A stretch of 15,180 bases of DNA from Pseudomonadota bacterium (GCA_023388075.1 JAEWGX010000133.1:1-15180), one strand, 5' to 3'; positions 7,635-13,696 are shown, numbered from the stretch's first letter. The notes: generated by a model from the letters alone, not told the origin. Made by a program: numbers and translations.

Positions 7635-8863
7635 GGGGTGCCTTTCATGGGAACGCCGGACGCCTCCAGGCTCACCTGTCCGGGGTGGGGCGCTGTCCGC
7701 GCGCGGCCGGCGAGGCCGGCAATCCGCCGGTCGAGCCAGCTTCGGTTGAACTGCACGTGCTTGATACGGCGCCGGTTCCAGGTGTAGAGTAGGTGGAAGT
7801 CGCCGTCCTCGGCGCGCAACAGCCAGGGATAGGAGTACTCGTGATGCGACGAGTCTCCCTCCGGGCGGTCCTCCAGAACCTGCACGGATTGCCAGTGCCT
7901 GCCCGTGTCCTCGGATACCGCGAGGGTGAGCCGGAACCGGTGGTCGTCCAGGTCGTTGAACACCGCGAGCAGCCGGCCGCGATCGAGCGGCAGCAGGTCC
8001 ACCGCGGAATCCGGATTCGGGACCTTGATCTTGTCTGGCGCCGACCAGGTGCGCCCGCCGTCGATCGTGGCGCTGTGTAGCACGCGCCGCGGCGCCTCGC
8101 CGGCGTAGCGCAGCAGGGCCACCGCCTGCTGCTCGTCCAGGATGGCCACTTCGGGTTGCAGCGCATGGCGGCCGGCGGTGAGCCGCGTGCGGTCCAGGAT
8201 CCGCCCGTCGACGTCGATGCGCAGCAGCTCCGCGAACTTGCCGATGAACTCGTGGTAGACCGGCAGGCCGATGCTGCCGTCGGCATAGCGGAATGCGCTA
8301 CCGCGGACCAGCGTGCTGAGGTTGAAGAAGGGCGAGGTCACCAGGCGCCGGGCACGGGACCAGGTGGCGCCGTTGTCGGTCGACTCGACCAGGGTGATCG
8401 AACTGCCGGCCCAGCCTCCCACCGACACGGTGACCACGAACATCCAGAGCCGCCCGTCGGGGTGGCGGTAGACGGTCGCATTGCCGACCTTGCGCACGTG
8501 ACGATTCAACGCGTCGGCGAGCTGCCGGCGATCCAGCAGCCGATGCGGCTTGCTCCAGCCGCCCTCGATCAGGCGCGCCCGGTAGATGGCCACGTCGGCC
8601 GCGCCCTCGCGCGTTCCGCCGTACCAGAATGCGGTGACTCCGGTGGCTGCCGGCGCGTACGCGGTGGAGGCATGCACCTCGGGCGTCTCGCCGGCGGACG
8701 CGAAGCGCGTGGCGAACGACGGCTCCGACGGGGCGGACCATTGAGCGCGTGGCGGTTCGAATCGGGGAGCAGGGGCATGCGGCATGGCGAATGCCCAGAA
8801 GCACAGGAAGAGCAGCGAGGCGGCGAGTGCGACGACGACCCTGGCGCGCAGGTAACCGGGCAA
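7631..8863 (-). CDS. Membrane-anchored sialidase-fold (BNR/Asp-box) protein
   Basis: Six-bladed beta-propeller protein of the sialidase_2 / BNR-like group, 410 residues. I chose a TTG start at 8863 because GGAGG sits 8 nt upstream (plus-strand 8872-8877) and because it gives a basic start and one hydrophobic helix (MPGYLRARVVVALAASLLFL, continuing to about 26), an uncleaved anchor or signal. Three Asp boxes are visible: STDNGATW (161-168), ATIDGGRTW (265-273) and SEDTGRHW (317-324). EVHASTAY (62-69), YGGTREGAADVAIYRA (81-96) and HEYSYPWLL with YTWNRRRIKHV (341-370) are hallmarks of this group. The classical FRIP motif of secreted sialidases is absent, so cleavage of sialic acid is not established and another glycan may be the target. 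The catalytic part would face the periplasm. It lies 59 nt after the two-TM gene and overlaps the next membrane-protein gene by 4 nt. Confidence 0.82.
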   Translation of the reverse strand: MPGYLRARVVVALAASLLFLCFWAFAMPHAPAPRFEPPRAQWSAPSEPSFATRFASAGETPEVHASTAYAPAATGVTAFWYGGTREGAADVAIYRARLIEGGWSKPHRLLDRRQLADALNRHVRKVGNATVYRHPDGRLWMFVVTVSVGGWAGSSITLVESTDNGATWSRARRLVTSPFFNLSTLVRGSAFRYADGSIGLPVYHEFIGKFAELLRIDVDGRILDRTRLTAGRHALQPEVAILDEQQAVALLRYAGEAPRRVLHSATIDGGRTWSAPDKIKVPNPDSAVDLLPLDRGRLLAVFNDLDDHRFRLTLAVSEDTGRHWQSVQVLEDRPEGDSSHHEYSYPWLLRAEDGDFHLLYTWNRRRIKHVQFNRSWLDRRIAGLAGRARTAPHPGQVSLEASGVPMKGTP

Positions 8864-8922
8864 GGCGACAGCCTCCGGAGTGTTGCTTGGACGGTCGAAG
8901 ATGCTAACAGGGCGGCGCCAGG

Positions 8923-9546
8923 CTACCGAGCGGCTGGCCGCAGCAGCAGGCCCGACGTGGACACGAACAGCTCGAGCTCCGCGGGCGCGGCCGCCGGCAC
9001 GAAGGTGGCCGATCCATACTCCGCGTCGAACAGCGGAGCCAAGGCGGCGAACCGGCGCCGCATCTCGAAGAGGTCGACCGGCGGCTTGGCACCCAGCGTG
9101 AACACGGTCCGCGGCGCGGTGCGTTCCTGCTCCACGTCGCGATAGCGGCCGGCCACGCGGTCCAGGTCCCACATGGTGTGCAGGCCGACCAGGTTGGCCT
9201 GCGGCGTCCACTTGAGGATGCGCGCGTCTACGTAGAACTCGTCACCGCGCAACTCGAAGGTCTGGACGCGGGAGTCCGGGAAGGCGATCCGGACATCGAA
9301 GCGCTGAGGCTCCTTCGGCTCGATGGTGATCCGCGCGATCCGCTCCTCGTGGGTGAGCGCCTGGTACCCCTGGACACCGATCCCGATCGCGGTCCCGAGC
9401 AGACCGATCACGAGCAGCAGCAGGCCGGCGAGCGTGCGACTGGTGAACCCCCAGATGCGCGCGCGCCAGAGCGCCCGCAGTCCGCCGATGACGAGCAGCA
9501 CGCCCGCCACCGCGAAGACGAGGGCGACGACGGTGAGCCAGGTCAT
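8923..9546 (-). CDS. Two-TM protein of the family often labelled 'cation/multidrug efflux pump'
   Basis: 207-residue protein with two N-terminal membrane helices (about 3-24 and 38-59) followed by a soluble domain of about 145 residues. Distinctive segments are GYQALTHEERIARITIEP (60-77), the strand-rich FELRGDEFYVDARILKW (97-113), a YRDVEQERTAPRTVFTL core (135-151) and DAEYGSATFVP (174-184). I recognise this layout from proteobacterial proteins commonly annotated as efflux pumps, but two helices and a soluble domain are not a known pump architecture, so no transport role should be assumed. The ATG at 9546 overlaps the stop of the preceding small gene (ATGA), indicating coupled translation. 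The gap to the sialidase-fold gene is 59 nt. Confidence 0.75.
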   Translation of the reverse strand: MTWLTVVALVFAVAGVLLVIGGLRALWRARIWGFTSRTLAGLLLLVIGLLGTAIGIGVQGYQALTHEERIARITIEPKEPQRFDVRIAFPDSRVQTFELRGDEFYVDARILKWTPQANLVGLHTMWDLDRVAGRYRDVEQERTAPRTVFTLGAKPPVDLFEMRRRFAALAPLFDAEYGSATFVPAAAPAELELFVSTSGLLLRPAAR

Positions 9547-9752
9547 CCGGCAGCCGACAGGGACGGCATGGGCAACTCTTCCAGCGCGTCTGCGACAGCC
9601 TGTCGGCAGCGAGCCTCCTCGCCCACCGCTTCGAACAGCAGCAGCACGAGACGCGCAAGGAAGAGCGATTCGCGCTCCGTCCCGGCTTGGCTGATGGCCC
9701 GAGCGAGCTCGGCATACATCCGGTCTCGGGCATCGGATGGCAACTTCGTCAC
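9543..9752 (-). CDS. Small DUF2783-like protein (69 aa), coupled to FAD monooxygenase
   Basis: 69-residue soluble, mostly helical protein: KLPSDARDRMYAELARAI, then the family-like core ESLFLARLVLLLFEAVGE and AVADALEEL. Short length, the ARLVLLL...GE pattern and a position next to an aromatic-type FAD monooxygenase match my recollection of the DUF2783 family, which has no known function; I could not run a profile search. The GTG start at 9752 overlaps the monooxygenase stop (GTGA) and has GGAG 8 nt upstream (plus-strand 9761-9764). Its own stop overlaps the next ATG. A longer frame starting at 9944 would run antiparallel in reading phase through the monooxygenase and has Arg-rich shadow composition, so I rejected it. 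An accessory or stabilising role for the monooxygenase is plausible but inferred. Confidence 0.72.
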   Translation of the reverse strand: MTKLPSDARDRMYAELARAISQAGTERESLFLARLVLLLFEAVGEEARCRQAVADALEELPMPSLSAAG

Positions 9753-11497
9753 GTGGCGATCTCCGTCGGTTGGTACTGCCCCATGCCACAGGCGCGGGAG
9801 AGCGCCGCGGCGACGTCCGGCGCGTTGCCGCCGCCCGGCAACCAGCGTGCCGCCACGTGGCGGTCCGGGCGCAGCAGATAGGTGATGTCGCCTTGCGGCG
9901 CATGCGAGGCGAACACTTGCGCTGCGGCGCAGGCCTGCTTCCATCCGTCGCGCACCCGCCGGGTTCGGTCTGGTCCGGGCGGGGTGACGAGCAGGCGCTG
10001 CAGCGGCAGGCCCAGGCGCTGCGCGGCCTCGTCGGCCGCCAGGGCGAGACGCGGATCCGGCTTGTCGGCAGCGAGCACGAGGAGCGCGAAGCCGGCGCCA
10101 AGCCGCTCGGTCAGGTGACCGTCCGGCTGCAGTGGGAAGTCCGGCAGCAGGCGACCGGGAGCGATGCCGTCGTCGAGACGGTCCGCGGTCGAGAGCGGCG
10201 AGTCGAGATACGAGACCGCTTCAGTCTGGCGCGGATTGATGAGCTGGGCGATGTCGCGATGGCGCGCGGCAAGCGAGAGCGCTGCCTCTCGCAGCAGGTC
10301 GAAGCCACGGGACGGCGGCGACATGAACTCCGTGCTGCGCATCGCGCTTTCCGCGTTGATGCGGAAGGCGCCGATCCGCTCCTGGGAGTAGCTGTCGAGC
10401 AGCGCCTCCTCCGCCTTGCCCTGGAGCACCAGGGCGAGCTTCCAGGCGAGGTTGTCCGCGTCGTCGAAGCCGGAGTTGAGGCCACGCACCCCGAAGATCG
10501 GCATCGCGTGGGCCGCGTTGCCTGCGAAGAAGAGCCGGCCGTGGCGGTAGCTCTCCAGCGTCAGGGCGCCCGCGCGGTAGACCGAGGTCCAGATGGTTCG
10601 CCAGGGAAGGTGTCCCTCGCCGATGGAATCCAGATGACGCTGCACGAAACGCGTGACGTTCTCCGGCTGCAACGCCGTCTCGGTATCCTCGCCGGCGCGC
10701 AGCTGGTAGTCGATGCGCCAGATGTCGTCGACCTGCCGGTGCATCAGCACGGTGGAGCCCGGATTCCAGGGGGGATCGAACCACGCCCGGCGCTCGGTGG
10801 GATGGCTGCTGGGGAGGTGGATGTCGATGATGACGTAGCGCCCTTCGTACGCGGTGCCGACCAGGGGCAGTCCCAGCAGCCGGCGACCGAGGCTCTGTCC
10901 ACCGTCGCAGGCGACCAGCCAGTCCGCGGTCATCGTGTAGGCGCCAAGCGGAGTGCGGACATCGATCGCGACGGCGTCCTCCTGCATACGAAACGACGTG
11001 ACCTCGCTCGCCCAGCGCAGGTCTACCGCGGCCGGGCCACCTGCGCTCGCGGAGCGATTGCCGCGCTCGATCGCGTCCACCAGGTATTGCTCGATGTAAT
11101 ACTGCTGCAGGTTGATCATCGGCGGCAGCCGCTGATGCTCGTCATGCGGCATCTCGAAGCGGAAGACCTCCTTCGTCTTGTAGAAGCTGCGCCCGCCGGT
11201 CCATGCCAGCCCTTTGGCGAGGAAGGCGGGCAGCACGCCGAGCCGGTCGACGATCTCGAGGCTGCGGCGCGAGATGCACGCTGCCCTGCTCCCGATGCAG
11301 ACGCAGTCGTCCGCCTCGAGGACGACGGTTGGCACGCCCCGCCCAGCCAGTCCCAGCGCGAGCGCGAGGCCGACCGGGCCGCCGCCCATGATGGCGACCG
11401 GCCAGCGCCGTTGCTCGGCCCCGCCCTCGAGCGGCGGCAGCCGTGGCTCGTAGCGGGTGTAGCGGAAGTCGCCGACGGTTTCTTCGCGGTTGCTCAT
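9749..11497 (-). CDS. MhpA-like FAD-dependent monooxygenase (class A flavoprotein) with GNAAH motif
   Basis: Class A flavoprotein hydroxylase of the PHBH fold, 582 residues, close in layout to MhpA-type 3-(3-hydroxyphenyl)propionate hydroxylases: FAD domain, substrate domain and a C-terminal thioredoxin-like domain (about 445-575). Seen motifs: the Rossmann VAIMGGGPVGLALALGL (34-50), the DG motif LVACDGGQSLGRRLLGL (194-210) and the second FAD motif RLFFAGNAAHAMPIFGVRGL (321-340), followed by NSGFDDADNLAWKLALVL. In that motif the near-invariant GDAAH aspartate is asparagine (N327, codon AAC). The expected reaction is NAD(P)H-dependent hydroxylation of an aromatic substrate in the cytoplasm; the substrate is unknown. 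The ATG at 11497 has GGAGGG unusually far (about 13 nt) upstream. The gene overlaps the next small gene by GTGA and probably starts its own transcript (promoter at 11540-11569). Confidence 0.9.
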   Translation of the reverse strand: MSNREETVGDFRYTRYEPRLPPLEGGAEQRRWPVAIMGGGPVGLALALGLAGRGVPTVVLEADDCVCIGSRAACISRRSLEIVDRLGVLPAFLAKGLAWTGGRSFYKTKEVFRFEMPHDEHQRLPPMINLQQYYIEQYLVDAIERGNRSASAGGPAAVDLRWASEVTSFRMQEDAVAIDVRTPLGAYTMTADWLVACDGGQSLGRRLLGLPLVGTAYEGRYVIIDIHLPSSHPTERRAWFDPPWNPGSTVLMHRQVDDIWRIDYQLRAGEDTETALQPENVTRFVQRHLDSIGEGHLPWRTIWTSVYRAGALTLESYRHGRLFFAGNAAHAMPIFGVRGLNSGFDDADNLAWKLALVLQGKAEEALLDSYSQERIGAFRINAESAMRSTEFMSPPSRGFDLLREAALSLAARHRDIAQLINPRQTEAVSYLDSPLSTADRLDDGIAPGRLLPDFPLQPDGHLTERLGAGFALLVLAADKPDPRLALAADEAAQRLGLPLQRLLVTPPGPDRTRRVRDGWKQACAAAQVFASHAPQGDITYLLRPDRHVAARWLPGGGNAPDVAAALSRACGMGQYQPTEIAT

Positions 11498-11539
11498 GCG
11501 GTGCGGGTCACCCTCCGGGTCCCGGATCGGTCCGACCCA

Positions 11540-11569
11540 AGCATAACGCGGCCGCAGGGCGGGCCACAA
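11540..11569 (-). promoter_or_regulatory. Candidate sigma-70 promoter for the monooxygenase gene train
   Basis: Reading the minus strand, TTGTGG (11569-11564) is followed after 18 bp by TATGCT (11545-11540), placing a transcript start near 11533, about 35 nt before the monooxygenase ATG. Matches to consensus are moderate (3/6 and 4/6). It is the best candidate in this 106-nt gap. Confidence 0.3.
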
Positions 11570-11575
11570 ACGAGA

Positions 11576-11589
11576 CCCGGCATGCCGGG
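11576..11589. promoter_or_regulatory. Perfect 14-bp palindrome CCCGGCATGCCGGG
   Basis: A perfect palindrome 14 nt after the quinone reductase stop and 6 bp upstream of the candidate -35 box of the monooxygenase. In RNA it would give a 5-bp stem with a CATG loop, and the minus-strand sequence after it (TCTCGTTTGT) is mildly T-rich, so a weak terminator is the alternative to an operator. Confidence 0.4.
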
Positions 11590-11603
11590 ATCGGGAAAGG
11601 CCC

Positions 11604-12590
11604 TCAATCCGGCAGCTTGACCAGCACCTTCGCGTTCGCGCCCTGCTCGACCCGCCTGTGGGCGGCGACGATGTCCGCGAGCTCGTAGGTTGCCGTCGCG
11701 GGATGGGTGAGGTCGCCACGGGCGAGCAACCGGGTGATGCCCTCCGTCGTGCGCCGCATCGCATCGGCGGGGAGCCGGTACACGATGAAGAAGTAGAGGG
11801 AGACGAAGCCCATGATCAGGGGACGGAACGGCAGCAGGACGTCGGCCGCATTGGAGCCGTAGCAGACCACCTTGCCGCCGAAGGCGAGCAGGTCGCCGTA
11901 GCTCTGACCGTAGCCGGCCGCATCGACCTCGATGATGCGATCCACCCCGTGTCCGCCAGTGATCGCGCGCACGCGTTCGACGACGTCCTCCTCGCGGTAG
12001 TTGACTACGGCCGCCGCGCCGGCGGCGCGGGCGATGTCCGCCTTCGCCTCGCTGCTCACCACCGCGATCACGCGGGCACCGGCAAGGCGTGCGAGCTGGG
12101 CCGCGTAGAAACCGACTGCCCCGGCCGCGCCCGGTACCAGCACGGTCTTGCCCGCCAGGCGATCGCAGGCCTCGACCGCGTGATACGCCGTCATCAGCGG
12201 GATGCCGATCGAGGCGCCGATCTCGAAATCCACCCCATCCGGAAGCGGGACCACCTGCGATGCCGGCAAGGCGATGTACTGCGCCGCCGTGCCATGCGCG
12301 CGCTCCCACTGCCCGTTGAAGATCCAGACGCGGCGCCCGACCAGCTCCGGCGCGGCCCCCGGACCCGCCGCATCGACGACGCCGGCGCCGTCGCTGTGCG
12401 GGATCACTTCGTCGTAGGCCATGCCCGGCCGAGCGCGTGTCTTGACATCGGACGGATTCACGCCGCTCAGGGCGAGGCGGACACAAACCTCACCGTCAGA
12501 TGGTTCGGGCATCGGCCGCTCGACCACGGACAGCACGTCCGCGGCGGCGCCGTTGCGGTTGTATACGGCGGCTTTCATGAGGGCGGTCAT
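11604..12590 (-). CDS. NADPH:quinone reductase-like zinc-free MDR oxidoreductase
   Basis: Medium-chain dehydrogenase/reductase of the quinone oxidoreductase (zeta-crystallin) type, 328 residues, cytoplasmic, reducing quinones or activated enones with NADPH. Visible parts: GroES-like N-terminal domain with SGVNPSDVKTR (42-52) and PHSDGAGVV (64-72), then the Rossmann domain with the MDR glycine motif VPGAAGAVGFYAAQLARLAG (152-171). VSSEAKADIARAAGA (178-192) has the small and basic residues expected for NADPH. The cysteine and histidine ligands of zinc alcohol dehydrogenases are absent. The start at 12590 was chosen over the ATG four codons later because GAGAGG lies 9 nt upstream of it. It is divergent from the entericidin gene. 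Its end is 106 nt from the monooxygenase; both may serve aromatic or quinone metabolism, which is inference. Confidence 0.9.
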   Translation of the reverse strand: MTALMKAAVYNRNGAAADVLSVVERPMPEPSDGEVCVRLALSGVNPSDVKTRARPGMAYDEVIPHSDGAGVVDAAGPGAAPELVGRRVWIFNGQWERAHGTAAQYIALPASQVVPLPDGVDFEIGASIGIPLMTAYHAVEACDRLAGKTVLVPGAAGAVGFYAAQLARLAGARVIAVVSSEAKADIARAAGAAAVVNYREEDVVERVRAITGGHGVDRIIEVDAAGYGQSYGDLLAFGGKVVCYGSNAADVLLPFRPLIMGFVSLYFFIVYRLPADAMRRTTEGITRLLARGDLTHPATATYELADIVAAHRRVEQGANAKVLVKLPD

Positions 12591-12674
12591 TCGCTTCTAC
12601 CTCTCGATTCTTGCGTCGGACACCTGGCGGGAACGGGGCTTGCCCAGGACTGGCGCCCACGGCGACAGGCAGCA

Positions 12675-12683
12675 TGGTATACG
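12675..12683 (+). promoter_or_regulatory. Candidate extended -10 for the entericidin-like gene
   Basis: TGGTATACG reads as an extended -10 (TG-N-TATACG) on the plus strand, about 35 nt before the entericidin ATG. No -35 box is evident. The core GTATAC is palindromic and is shared with the opposing quinone reductase -10, so the two promoters would overlap. Confidence 0.25.
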
Positions 12684-12704
12684 CCGGGCCCCCCCAACCA
12701 TCAA
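12676..12704 (-). promoter_or_regulatory. Candidate promoter for the quinone reductase gene
   Basis: On the minus strand TTGATG (12704-12699) and TATACC (12681-12676) are separated by exactly 17 bp and each matches consensus at 4 of 6 positions. The transcript would start near 12669 with a leader of about 80 nt. The spacer contains a run of seven G. Confidence 0.4.
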
Positions 12705-12717
12705 ATCGGAGATCGGA

Positions 12718-12849
12718 ATGAAACTGCTGACCACGTTCATGTTGTTTGCCACCTTTGCAGTAGCCGGATGCAACACCATGTCCGGCATGGGCGAGGACAT
12801 CCAGAAAGGCGGAGAGAAGATCGAGAACGCAGCTGACAAGCGCAAGTGA
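12718..12849 (+). CDS. Entericidin A/B-family small lipoprotein
   Basis: 43-residue secreted lipoprotein. The signal peptide MKLLTTFMLFATFAVAGC ends in a lipobox VAGC (15-18) with the lipidated cysteine at 18. The mature part NTMSGMGEDIQKGGEKIENA has the entericidin pattern (CNTxxGxGEDIxxGGxxI). In E. coli, EcnA and EcnB form an antidote/toxin lipoprotein pair linked to stationary-phase lysis. In betaproteobacteria single copies are frequent and their role is unsettled, so toxin or antidote function cannot be assigned here. GGAG at 12708-12711 with 6-nt spacing supports the ATG. An upstream in-frame extension to 12421 is shadow sequence opposite the quinone reductase. A strong hairpin follows 10 nt after the stop. 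Confidence 0.88.
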   Translation: MKLLTTFMLFATFAVAGCNTMSGMGEDIQKGGEKIENAADKRK

Positions 12850-12859
12850 TCGGCAACCC

Positions 12860-12890
12860 CCAGGTTCACCACGGTCGTCGGTGAACCTGG
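12860..12890 (+). terminator. Perfect 11-bp hairpin after the entericidin-like gene
   Basis: Arms CCAGGTTCACC (12860-12870) and GGTGAACCTGG (12880-12890) are exact complements with a 9-nt loop. Only TCGTATGACT follows, so the U-tract is poor. The position, 10 nt after the stop, still favours a terminator or a 3' stabiliser. The stem is symmetric and could also act on converging minus-strand transcripts. Confidence 0.55.
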
Positions 12891-12978
12891 TCGTATGACT
12901 GCCAAGTCAGGCGCGGCATCAGCGCCCCCAGCGAATCCCTGATCGGTACTTCGCCTTCAGCCGTGGGTGTGAGCGCGT

Positions 12979-12994
12979 CGCGGTCGCAACCGCG
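12979..12994 (-). terminator. Short GC hairpin after the PEBP gene
   Basis: CGCGGT / ACCGCG with a 4-nt loop, 9 nt beyond the PEBP stop on the minus strand, without a T-run. It is a weak candidate for 3'-end formation. Between it and 12891 the convergent gap holds only a small TGACT-GCCA-AGTCA inverted repeat (12896-12909); I see no gene. Confidence 0.3.
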
Positions 12995-13003
12995 CCGTTG
13001 GCA

Positions 13004-13696
13004 TCAGCCGCCGGCGAGATCCCCCGGTCCGACCGACGTGACCGTCGCTTTCGATCCGACACGTTCGGCATCGTCGGCTTTTACCGTGCCGTCGGGTCTC
13101 TCGTAGGTGCCGACCAGGAGGCCGCTCGCCACCGCATGCGCCTCGATCAGCCGGCTCGCGACGTCACGTCCCGGCGTGGATCCGGCACGTGTCTCCGACC
13201 GGGCGCCGCCCGCCAGGGCAAACACCTGGAACACGTAGCGATGAGTGCCATGCCCCGGGGGCGGATCCGGTGGCAGCCAACCCGTATCGAGGAAGGAGTT
13301 GCGTCCGACCGTCGCGTCCGGCCCGCCTCCCTCCTGCGCGTCGTTGATCCGGCCGCGATCGATCGCGCCGGCTGCCAGGCCTCCGTCACACGGCGCAAGT
13401 CCAGTCACGATCGCATGCACGAGTGGCAGCGGCGTCGGCGAATCCGCGTCCTCCACCACCAGGAGCAGCGAGTCGGCCCCTGCGGGAACACCGCGCCACT
13501 CGAGCGGTGGCGAATCGCCTTCGCCATCCGCCGTGTAGATGACCGGAATCGGCGCATGATCGGCGAAGGCAAGGCTGGTCACCTCGATGACGCCGGTGCC
13601 GCCGCGAAGGTCGAAGCGGTTGAAGAGTACCTTGTCGAGCCCCGCGCGGCGCTCGCGCAGGGCGAGTCCGACGATACCGGGCAGCTTCTCTAGCAT
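13004..13696 (-). CDS. YbhB/YbcL-family PEBP-like protein, extended
   Basis: Phosphatidylethanolamine-binding / Raf-kinase-inhibitor-like fold, 230 residues; bacterial members have no firmly known role. Core motifs are FADHAPIPVIYTADGEG (44-60), SPPLEW (62-67), the anion-pocket VEDADSPTP (81-89) with H94 in LVHAIV, and GTHRYVFQVFAL (150-161). The core normally ends near GLLVGTYER (192-200). Here there is an N-terminal extension of about 40 residues (MLEKLPGIVGLALRERRAGL) that I recall from a sub-branch of the family, and a C-terminal tail of about 30 residues. No signal peptide is evident, so it is probably cytoplasmic. The ATG at 13696 has AAGG nearly touching it, a poor ribosome binding site, yet the N terminus fits the sub-branch. 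It lies 141 nt downstream of the reductase on the same strand. Confidence 0.87.
   Translation of the reverse strand: MLEKLPGIVGLALRERRAGLDKVLFNRFDLRGGTGVIEVTSLAFADHAPIPVIYTADGEGDSPPLEWRGVPAGADSLLLVVEDADSPTPLPLVHAIVTGLAPCDGGLAAGAIDRGRINDAQEGGGPDATVGRNSFLDTGWLPPDPPPGHGTHRYVFQVFALAGGARSETRAGSTPGRDVASRLIEAHAVASGLLVGTYERPDGTVKADDAERVGSKATVTSVGPGDLAGG

Noticed and set aside
7631..8863. Calling the Asp-box protein a true exo-sialidase (nanH) within a sialic-acid catabolic operon.
   Set aside because: FRIP is missing, no nanA/E/K genes are present, and this propeller group is mostly of untested activity.
6576..9145. Long plus-strand frames (6576-7787 and 8156-9145) opposite the membrane and sialidase-fold genes.
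   Set aside because: Both are charged, repetitive shadow translations with no hydrophobic or catalytic pattern; the minus-strand frames carry membrane helices and Asp boxes.
9737..11620. 627-codon plus-strand frame opposite the monooxygenase.
   Set aside because: It has Arg/Gly/Ala/Asp-rich shadow composition and no motif, while the opposite strand encodes a complete class A flavoprotein.
11770..11820. Hydrophobic stretch (about residues 257-273) of the quinone reductase as a membrane anchor.
   Set aside because: Related soluble MDR quinone reductases have a similar hydrophobic FFxVY segment at this place, so it belongs to the fold.
11658..12836. Plus-strand frame of 392 codons opposite the quinone reductase.
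   Set aside because: It is a shadow of a complete MDR gene and would overrun the entericidin-like gene in another phase.
12896..12909. TGACT-GCCA-AGTCA inverted repeat in the convergent gap as an operator.
   Set aside because: The arms are only five bases and lie downstream of both flanking genes, where chance occurrence is likely.
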